Positions 1 to 4,832 of a DNA stretch of 5,786 nucleotides are shown here, in pieces. Numbering within the stretch: the stretch's first letter is position 1; the number at the start of each line of letters is the position of its first letter. A program made the position numbers and the translations under genes. The notes beneath the pieces are model-generated. The model searched no databases and had not been told where the DNA came from. It saw only the letters and a list, made by a program, of their open reading frames with translations. The stretch comes from Oscillospiraceae bacterium. GTDB taxonomy: Bacteria; Bacillota; Clostridia; Oscillospirales; Oscillospiraceae. The stretch covers positions 1-5,786 of the forward strand of contig JAEDJR010000120.1 of assembly GCA_016296235.1 (NCBI GenBank), written 5' to 3'.

Positions 1-94
1 TAGAGCAGAGTCTCTAGCAACTTTCTTGGACCACTCCGGGAGGAGTTAAGGCCATACGGACAGCCGGGTCCAATGCCGATCGGCGTTTTTCGCC
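1..94 (+). ncRNA. Possible structured RNA (unassigned class) in the far upstream leader
   Basis: Read by eye, the + strand can fold into nested helices. A short hairpin pairs 1-5 with 12-16 (TAGAG/CTCTA). A seven-pair helix joins 26-32 (TTGGACC) to 67-73 (GGTCCAA). Inside it, 33-37 (ACTCC) pairs with 42-46 (GGAGT) around a GGGA loop, which fits the GNRA type, and 50-52 (GGC) can pair with 63-65 (GCC). Together these make a three-way junction. Just after it are GCC/GGC (75-77 with 82-84) followed by five T, or alternatively GGCG/CGCC (82-85 with 91-94) around the T run; both would be weak terminator-like hairpins. I could not match it to guanidine-I, SAM, TPP, glycine, lysine, T-box, tRNA or SRP RNA signatures. 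It may be a cis-regulatory element, the 3' UTR of an upstream gene, or chance folding. No covariation evidence is available. Confidence 0.3.
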
Positions 95-100
95 TTGTTG

Positions 101-119
101 ATTGAGTTAAAAGCTCAAT
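101..119. repeat. Short inverted repeat ATTGAG-N7-CTCAAT
   Basis: Six bases at 101-106 are the exact reverse complement of 114-119, separated by seven bases. It lies in the AT-rich part of the leader. It could be a weak hairpin in RNA or a protein-binding palindrome; nothing else identifies it. Confidence 0.3.
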
Positions 120-129
120 TTCAAAAGTG

Positions 130-145
130 GGTTCCAAATGGAATC
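130..145. repeat. Palindrome around TTCCA-AA-TGGAA, possible operator
   Basis: TTCCA (132-136) and TGGAA (139-143) form a perfect inverted repeat with a two-base centre. The symmetry extends outward by one G/T mismatch (131/144) and one G/C match (130/145). A gap this short suits a dimeric DNA-binding protein better than an RNA hairpin. It lies about 80-100 bases upstream of the TATAAT at 227-232. No regulator gene is in the window, so the operator role is a guess. Confidence 0.22.
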
Positions 146-199
146 AGTGTTAAGAGCACAAGCTTGTGAAACGGTCAATAAGAGTAGTAAAAGTATGGT

Positions 200-240
200 T
201 TGCTATATAGACTCTGAATCAATCCGTATAATCCAGGCAG
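200..240 (+). promoter_or_regulatory. Candidate speA operon promoter (TATAAT -10, poor -35)
   Basis: A perfect TATAAT occurs at 227-232 in an AT-rich stretch. No good TTGACA sits at the usual 16-18 base distance. The nearest resemblance is TTGCTA at 200-205, 21 bases away, which is too far, and there is no TG extension before the -10. If used, transcription would begin near 239 and give a leader of about 130 nt containing the hairpin at 250-270 and the terminator at 298-333. The exact -10 is the only solid element; the promoter could also lie further upstream or outside the window. Confidence 0.3.
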
Positions 241-249
241 AATTCGAGC

Positions 250-270
250 TCCGCGGGCAAGGCCTGCGGA
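250..270 (+). promoter_or_regulatory. GC-rich leader hairpin upstream of the terminator
   Basis: Bases 251-258 (CCGCGGGC) pair with 262-269 (GCCTGCGG) through eight pairs, one of them G-T, around a three-base loop. A T250-A270 pair can close the base. No T run follows, so it is not itself a terminator. Its 3' side includes GGCCTG (261-266), identical to the 3' strand of the terminator at 318-323. It could therefore compete for the terminator's 5' strand (see the attenuator finding). Confidence 0.45.
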
Positions 271-297
271 TACCCGTATTGTTTGTCGTGATTTTTT

Positions 298-333
298 ACA
301 GGCCAGTGCGATTGCACGGCCTGTATTTTTTTT
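298..333 (+). terminator. Intrinsic terminator in the speA leader
   Basis: ACAGGCC (298-304) pairs perfectly with GGCCTGT (318-324). After a bulged A305, GTGC (306-309) pairs with GCAC (314-317) around a GATT loop, giving an eleven-pair stem. A T297-A325 pair can extend it. An eight-T run follows at 326-333, the classic Rho-independent arrangement for + strand transcription. On the opposite strand the stem is followed by A rather than T, so it acts in one direction only. It ends 36 bases before the speA ATG. It either ends transcription of an upstream gene outside the window or acts as a regulated attenuator of the polyamine operon. Confidence 0.85.
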
Positions 334-369
334 GAACCCGCAGATTTCGGAGAGAAAGGGAGTAGAGCC

Positions 370-1854
370 ATGAAGAAAATGCTTCTCGATCAGAGCCGTG
401 CGCCGATCTATGAAGCGCTGGAGCGTTTTCGGCAGATGCGCGTGGTTCCGTTTGACGTACCGGGTCATAAGCGGGGGCGGGGGAACCCGGAACTGACCGC
501 GTTTCTGGGCAAGCAATGCGTCAATCTGGATGTCAACAGTATGAAGCCCCTGGATAACCTGTGCCATCCTGTTTCCGTCATCCGGGAAGCCGAGGAGCTG
601 GCGGCGGATGCCTTCGGCGCGGCCTATGCGTTCCTGATGGTGGGCGGTACCACCAGCTCGGTGCAGAGCATGGTGCTGACCGCCTGCAAACGGGGGGATG
701 AGATCATTCTTCCCCGGAATGTCCACAGAAGCGTCATCAACGCCCTGGTGCTCTGCGGCGCAATTCCGGTGTATGTGAACCCCGAGGTGGATCAGAAGCT
801 GGGCATTTCCCTGGGAATGACCCGTGAGAGTGTGGAAAAGGCCATCCGGGAGCATCCCAAGGCAGTGGCGGTGCTGGTGAACAACCCGACCTATTATGGG
901 ATCTGCTCCGATCTGCGGGCAATCGTGCGGATTGCCCATGAGGCCGGGATGCTCTGCCTGGCGGACGAAGCCCATGGCACCCACTTTTATTTCGGAACCT
1001 CCATGCCGGTGTCCGCCATGGAGGCCGGTGCGGATATGGCGTCGGTGTCCATGCACAAAAGCGGCGGCAGCCTGACGCAGTCCAGCCTGCTTCTGTGCGG
1101 GCCGAGAATCCATGCGGGCTATGTGCGCCAGATCATCAATCTGACCCAGACCACCTCGGGCAGCTATCTGCTGATGAGCAGTCTGGATATCTCCCGCCGG
1201 AACCTGGCCCTGCGGGGCCGTCAGGTCTTCCACCAGGTGGAGGACATCGCCGAATATGCCCGGGAGGAGATCAACACCATCGGCGGTTACTACGCCTTTG
1301 GCAAGGAGCTGTGCAACGGCAACTCCGTCTTTGACTTCGATCCCACCAAACTGTCCGTCAATACCCGCAGCATCGGCCTGGCCGGCATCGAGGTCTATGA
1401 TCTTCTGCGGGATGAATATGATATTCAGATTGAATTCGGCGATATCGGCAATATTCTCGCCTATCTCTCCATGGGCGACCGGCCCCAGGAGGTGGAGCGG
1501 CTGGTCAGCGCGCTGGCCGAGATTCGCCGCCGGTATCAGCGGGACAGCGCGGATCTGCTCAAGCAGGAGTACATCGATCCCATTGTTGTTACCTCTCCCC
1601 AGGAGGCATTTTACGCCGAAAAGATCAGCCTCCCTCTGCGCGAAACGGAGGGCCAGGTCTGCAGCGAGTTCGTCATGTGCTATCCGCCGGGAATTCCCAT
1701 TCTGGCACCCGGCGAAAGAATCACCGGGGAGATCTTGGATTATATTGAATTTGCAAAGGCCAAGGGCTGCAGCATGACCGGCCCGGAGGATCCCGATATC
1801 CTGCGGCTGAATGTTCTGAAAGAAGGAGGGTATTCCTGTGGAAATGTGGTTTAG
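370..1854 (+). CDS. speA: Arginine decarboxylase (PLP, fold type I, Orn/Lys/Arg decarboxylase family)
   Basis: The 494-residue protein would decarboxylate L-arginine to agmatine and CO2 in the cytoplasm, the first step of this operon. Visible landmarks are an N-terminal PGHKRG motif (31-36), GGTTSS (92-97) for the cofactor phosphate, NVHRS (117-121) with the histidine that stacks on PLP, LADEAHG (197-203) with Asp199 for the pyridine nitrogen, and SMHKSGG (227-233) with Lys230 as the expected Schiff-base lysine. YPPGIP (438-443) and APGERI (446-451) mark the C-terminal domain. The length matches the short Bacillus-type SpeA rather than the much longer E. coli enzymes. The ATG has an AAGGGAG ribosome binding site (356-362) seven bases upstream. 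The family also contains lysine and ornithine decarboxylases. Arginine is preferred here because a SpeB ureohydrolase is encoded two genes downstream. The last 17 bases overlap speE. Confidence 0.9.
   Translation: MKKMLLDQSRAPIYEALERFRQMRVVPFDVPGHKRGRGNPELTAFLGKQCVNLDVNSMKPLDNLCHPVSVIREAEELAADAFGAAYAFLMVGGTTSSVQSMVLTACKRGDEIILPRNVHRSVINALVLCGAIPVYVNPEVDQKLGISLGMTRESVEKAIREHPKAVAVLVNNPTYYGICSDLRAIVRIAHEAGMLCLADEAHGTHFYFGTSMPVSAMEAGADMASVSMHKSGGSLTQSSLLLCGPRIHAGYVRQIINLTQTTSGSYLLMSSLDISRRNLALRGRQVFHQVEDIAEYAREEINTIGGYYAFGKELCNGNSVFDFDPTKLSVNTRSIGLAGIEVYDLLRDEYDIQIEFGDIGNILAYLSMGDRPQEVERLVSALAEIRRRYQRDSADLLKQEYIDPIVVTSPQEAFYAEKISLPLRETEGQVCSEFVMCYPPGIPILAPGERITGEILDYIEFAKAKGCSMTGPEDPDILRLNVLKEGGYSCGNVV
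1823..1840 (+). promoter_or_regulatory. Ribosome binding site fixing the GTG start of speE
   Basis: AAGGAGGG (1823-1830), inside the 3' end of speA, stands seven bases before GTG at 1838. The in-frame ATG at 1844 would be thirteen bases away. The spacing therefore favours the GTG. Confidence 0.75.
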
Positions 1855-2707
1855 CGAGTATCACACCAAGGATGTGAAGCACTCCATGCGGGTACAGCGC
1901 CACCTGTATGCCCAGAAGAGCGACTATCAGCAGATCGACATTTTTGAAACGCCGGAGTTCGGCCGGGTTTTGACCCTGGACGGCAACGTCATGCTGACGG
2001 AGCGGGATGAATTCATCTATGATGAAATGATTACCCATGTGCCCATGGCGGTGCACACCGGCATTCAGGACGTCCTGGTAATCGGCGCCGGAGACGGCGG
2101 CGTGGTGCGGGAGCTGACCCGCTATGACCGGGTGCGCTGCATCGACCTGGTTGAAATGGATCCCCTGGTGGTGGAGGCCTGCCGCCGGTTCCTGCCGGGC
2201 AATGCCTGCCGCATGGACGACCGCCGGGTACATATCTACTTTGAAAATGCCCTCAGGTTTATCCGGCGCCGCGAATCCAAGTATGACCTGATTATCGTGG
2301 ACTCAACGGATCCCTTTGGTCCGTCGGAGGGCCTCTTCACCCGGGAATTCTATGGCAGCTGCTATGCGGCTCTCCGGGAGGACGGGATTATGGTCAACCA
2401 GCAGGGAAGTCCCTTCTATGCCGATGATGCGGAGGCCATGAAGCGCAGCCATAAACGCATTGTCAATACCTTCCCCATCAGCAAGGTCTATCAGGCGCAC
2501 ATTCCCACCTATGCGGCCGGATACTGGCTGTTTGGATTTGCCAGCAAGAAATATCATCCCACGCAGAACCTGGATGTGAAGGCCTGGGACGCGCTGAATC
2601 TGCGCACCCGCTATTATACGCCGCGGCTTCATGTGGGCGCCTTTGCCCTGCCGGCGTTCCTGGAGGAAATGCTCAAGGAGGTGGAAACAGATGCCTCTGG
2701 CTCCTAA
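1838..2707 (+). CDS. speE: Spermidine synthase-family aminopropyltransferase
   Basis: The 289-residue protein belongs to the SpeE family, which moves an aminopropyl group from decarboxylated SAM to an amine acceptor, classically putrescine to spermidine. A small N-terminal beta domain is followed by a Rossmann methyltransferase-like fold. Its landmarks are GAGDGG (83-88), Glu106 in LVEMD (ribose contact), DSTDPFGP (155-162) with the catalytic and amine-binding aspartates 155 and 158, IPTY (222-225) and AFALP near the C-terminus. Length is normal. It starts at GTG 1838, overlapping speA by 17 bases, and ends 17 bases into speB, so translation of the three genes is probably coupled. Two oddities appear against the E. 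coli and human enzymes as I recall them: YDEM (61-64) where YHEM or YQEM is usual, and ENA (136-138) where the adenine-binding segment normally reads DDG or GDG. No speD is in view to supply its co-substrate. Family membership is firm; the acceptor amine is not. Confidence 0.88.
   Translation: MEMWFSEYHTKDVKHSMRVQRHLYAQKSDYQQIDIFETPEFGRVLTLDGNVMLTERDEFIYDEMITHVPMAVHTGIQDVLVIGAGDGGVVRELTRYDRVRCIDLVEMDPLVVEACRRFLPGNACRMDDRRVHIYFENALRFIRRRESKYDLIIVDSTDPFGPSEGLFTREFYGSCYAALREDGIMVNQQGSPFYADDAEAMKRSHKRIVNTFPISKVYQAHIPTYAAGYWLFGFASKKYHPTQNLDVKAWDALNLRTRYYTPRLHVGAFALPAFLEEMLKEVETDASGS
2675..2693 (+). promoter_or_regulatory. Ribosome binding site fixing the speB start
   Basis: AAGGAGGTG (2675-2683) is a near-perfect anti-16S match lying within the end of speE, seven bases before ATG 2691. 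An ATG at 2631 is in the same frame, but it would add 20 residues rich in Arg, Trp and Cys that look like out-of-frame speE translation. The ATG at 2691 is therefore chosen. Confidence 0.85.
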
Positions 2708-3557
2708 TGTGGAAACCTTTATCGGCTGCGATGCAGCCTATGAGGATGCCGAACTTGTACTGTTCGGCGCGCCATTTGATTCAACGACCTCGTTCCGGCC
2801 CGGCGCCCGCTTTGGCCCTGCCGCCATGCGCCATGAGAGCTTTGGCCTGGAGACCTACAGTCCCTATCAGGATGCGGACCTGACGGATGTGTCAGTGTTC
2901 GACAGCGGCGACCTGGAGCTGTGCTTCGGCAGCGCCGAGGCTGCGCTGCATGACATCGAGGAACGCACGCAGACCATCCTGAACGACGGGAAACTGCCTC
3001 TGCTGCTGGGCGGCGAGCATCTGGTCACCCTGGGCAGCGTCCGAGCCGTGTTCAAGCGTTACCCCGATCTGCATATCCTTCACTTTGACGCCCATGCGGA
3101 TCTGCGGGACGACTATCTGGGGGCGAAGCTGAGCCACGCCTGTGTTCTGCGCCGCTGCCATGATCTGGTGGGAGACGGGCGAATCCACCAGTTCTGCATC
3201 CGAAGCGGCGAACGGGAGGAATTCCGCTTTGCCGCCGGGCATACGGACCTGCATCCCATGACCCTGGACGGCCTGGAGGAGACGGTCCGGGCCCTGCGGG
3301 AAGCCAATGCGCCGGTCTATGTGACCATCGATCTGGACTGCCTGGACCCGTCTGTATTCCCGGGAACCGGCACGCCGGAGGCCGGCGGCATTACGTTCCC
3401 GCAGCTTCTGGGCGCCATTCGCACAGCTGCGTCCTGCAGAATCGTGGGTGCGGATCTCAATGAGCTGGCCCCGATGCTGGACCCCACCGGTGTATCCACA
3501 GCGACCGCCTGCAAGGTGCTCAGAGAGCTGCTGCTGGCGATCCTGACGAAAGAATAA
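2691..3557 (+). CDS. speB: Agmatinase (ureohydrolase family)
   Basis: The 288-residue protein would hydrolyse agmatine to putrescine and urea with a two-manganese centre in the cytoplasm. All the usual metal ligands are visible: His110 in GGEH (107-110), Asp133, His135 and Asp137 in HFDAHADLR (131-139), and Asp214 and Asp216 in TIDLDCLDP (212-220). The conserved RPGARFGP (36-43), the LSHA segment (147-150) and GTGTPEAGG (225-233) are present, and the length is typical. The start is set by the strong ribosome binding site at 2675-2683; the gene overlaps speE by 17 bases and ends 15 bases before the next gene. Placement after speA supports agmatine as substrate over arginine, guanidinobutyrate or formiminoglutamate, which relatives use. 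Direct adjacency to speE leaves open N1-aminopropylagmatine as an additional or main substrate, as in the Thermus pathway. Confidence 0.88.
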   Translation: MPLAPNVETFIGCDAAYEDAELVLFGAPFDSTTSFRPGARFGPAAMRHESFGLETYSPYQDADLTDVSVFDSGDLELCFGSAEAALHDIEERTQTILNDGKLPLLLGGEHLVTLGSVRAVFKRYPDLHILHFDAHADLRDDYLGAKLSHACVLRRCHDLVGDGRIHQFCIRSGEREEFRFAAGHTDLHPMTLDGLEETVRALREANAPVYVTIDLDCLDPSVFPGTGTPEAGGITFPQLLGAIRTAASCRIVGADLNELAPMLDPTGVSTATACKVLRELLLAILTKE

Positions 3558-3572
3558 CAGGAGGAAGAAAAC

Positions 3573-4832
3573 ATGAGCAAAGTATTGGTAATCGGCTGCG
3601 GCGGCGTTGCGTCCGTGGCCATCCACAAGTGCTGCCAGGTCAGCGAGGTCTTCACGGAGCTGTGCATTGCCAGCCGTACCAAATCCAAGTGCGATCGGCT
3701 GGCTGCGGAGCTGGCGCCCAAGACGGCCACCAAGATCACCACCGCCCAGGTGGATGCGGACGATGTGGAACAGGTCGCTGCGTTGATTGAAAGCTATAAG
3801 CCGGATCTGGTGATGAATATCGCCCTGCCGTATCAGGATCTGACCATCATGGAGGCCTGCCTGCGCTGCGGTGTGAATTATATGGACACGGCCAACTACG
3901 AGCCGGAAAATACGGATGATCCCGCGTGGCGCGCCATCTATGAGAAGCGCTGCAAGGAAGCCGGCTTCTCCGCGTATTTTGACTATTCCTGGCAGTGGGC
4001 TTACCGCAAGCGGTTTGAAGAGGCCGGTCTTGTGGCTCTGCTGGGATGCGGCTTTGACCCCGGTGTGACGCAGGCCTACTGCGCCTATGCCAAGAAGCAT
4101 GAGTTCGATACCATCGATACCATCGATATCCTGGACTGCAACGGCGGCGACCACGGCTATGCCTTCGCCACCAACTTCAACCCGGAGATCAACCTGCGGG
4201 AGGTGTCCGCGCCCGGCAGCTACTGGGAGAACGGCCACTGGGTGGAGATTCCTGCCATGAGCATCAAGCGGGAGTACGAGTTCGATCAGGTGGGACAGAA
4301 GGATATGTACCTGCTGCACCACGAGGAAATCGAATCCATTGCCCAGAACATCCCCGAGGTTCAGCGGATCCGCTTCTTCATGACCTTCGGACAGAGCTAT
4401 CTGACTCATATGAAGTGTCTGGAGAACGTCGGTATGCTTTCCACCACGCCCATTTCCTTTGAGGGCCGGGAGATTGTGCCCATCCAGTTCCTGAAGGCTT
4501 TGCTGCCCGATCCGGCCAGCCTCGGCCCCCGTACCCACGGCAAGACCAACATCGGCTGCATCTTCACCGGCAAGAAGGACGGTAAGGAAAAGACCTACTA
4601 TATCTACAATGTGTGCGACCACCAGGCCTGCTACCGCGAGGTCGGCTCCCAGGCCATCAGCTATACCACCGGCGTGCCTGCCATGTGCGGCGCTCTGATG
4701 CTGCTCACCGGCAAGTGGAATACCCCCGGCGTCCACACCGTGGAGGAGTTTGATCCCGATCCGTTCCTGGATGCCCTGGATCGGTACGGCCTGCCCCGCA
4801 GTGAAAATCACGCCCCCGTCCTGGTGGATTGA
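3573..4832 (+). CDS. Carboxynorspermidine/carboxyspermidine synthase (dehydrogenase, saccharopine dehydrogenase-like)
   Basis: The 419-residue protein resembles the saccharopine dehydrogenase-like enzymes that condense aspartate beta-semialdehyde with a diamine and reduce the imine with NADPH. Putrescine gives carboxyspermidine; diaminopropane gives carboxynorspermidine. An N-terminal Rossmann motif, GCGGVA (8-13), opens the chain, followed by the ASRTKSK segment (33-39), whose basic residues suit NADPH. GCGFDPGVTQ (158-167) and DILDCNGGDHG (185-195) are segments I recognise from this family. True saccharopine dehydrogenase is unlikely because the next gene is nspC and the operon is for polyamines. 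Putrescine is the probable substrate, since SpeA and SpeB make it here. A good AGGAGG (3559-3564) lies eight bases before the ATG. The stop codon shares its last base with the nspC start. The gene is often annotated lys1 or CASDH. Confidence 0.87.
   Translation: MSKVLVIGCGGVASVAIHKCCQVSEVFTELCIASRTKSKCDRLAAELAPKTATKITTAQVDADDVEQVAALIESYKPDLVMNIALPYQDLTIMEACLRCGVNYMDTANYEPENTDDPAWRAIYEKRCKEAGFSAYFDYSWQWAYRKRFEEAGLVALLGCGFDPGVTQAYCAYAKKHEFDTIDTIDILDCNGGDHGYAFATNFNPEINLREVSAPGSYWENGHWVEIPAMSIKREYEFDQVGQKDMYLLHHEEIESIAQNIPEVQRIRFFMTFGQSYLTHMKCLENVGMLSTTPISFEGREIVPIQFLKALLPDPASLGPRTHGKTNIGCIFTGKKDGKEKTYYIYNVCDHQACYREVGSQAISYTTGVPAMCGALMLLTGKWNTPGVHTVEEFDPDPFLDALDRYGLPRSENHAPVLVD
4106..4128 (+). 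repeat. Nine-base tandem repeat inside the carboxyspermidine synthase gene
   Basis: CGATACCAT occurs twice in tandem (4106-4114, 4115-4123) and a third partial copy, CGATA, follows (4124-4128). In protein it reads D-T-I, D-T-I, D-I-L at residues 179-187. The frame is kept, and the segment aligns without an obvious insertion to the family pattern I remember, so it looks like chance codon repetition rather than an expansion. Confidence 0.5.

Noticed and set aside
1..94. tRNA, SRP RNA, guanidine-I riboswitch or T-box at the window start
   Set aside because: The conserved cores of these RNAs are absent. The GGGTCCAAT stretch looks faintly like a T-arm, but its flanks do not pair as a tRNA requires.
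240..256. GAATTC, GAGCTC and CCGCGG in a row, resembling a cloning polylinker
   Set aside because: The six-base sites occur together by chance often enough. The following sequence continues into the leader hairpin and terminator, and no known vector sequence flanks them.
138..335. A 65-codon open frame on the + strand in the leader
   Set aside because: It has no ribosome binding site, runs through the GC-rich hairpin and the whole terminator, and ends just after the T run. Its product looks like translated regulatory DNA. A shorter GTG start at 288 in the same frame is equally unsupported.
175..1233. A 352-codon antisense frame over the leader and speA, and a similar one at 4808-5722 over nspC
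   Set aside because: They have the same composition pattern as the other shadow frames, no family resemblance, and lie opposite well-supported genes. The first also crosses the terminator.
4106..4128. Tandem nine-base repeat as a slippage hotspot or in-frame expansion
   Set aside because: There are only about two and a half copies, the frame is intact, and the protein segment does not appear longer than in relatives I recall.
3573..4832. Annotation as saccharopine dehydrogenase for lysine metabolism
   Set aside because: The fold is shared, but the adjoining nspC and the speA/speB genes place it in polyamine synthesis, and its GFDPGVTQ and DILDCN segments fit carboxyspermidine synthases.
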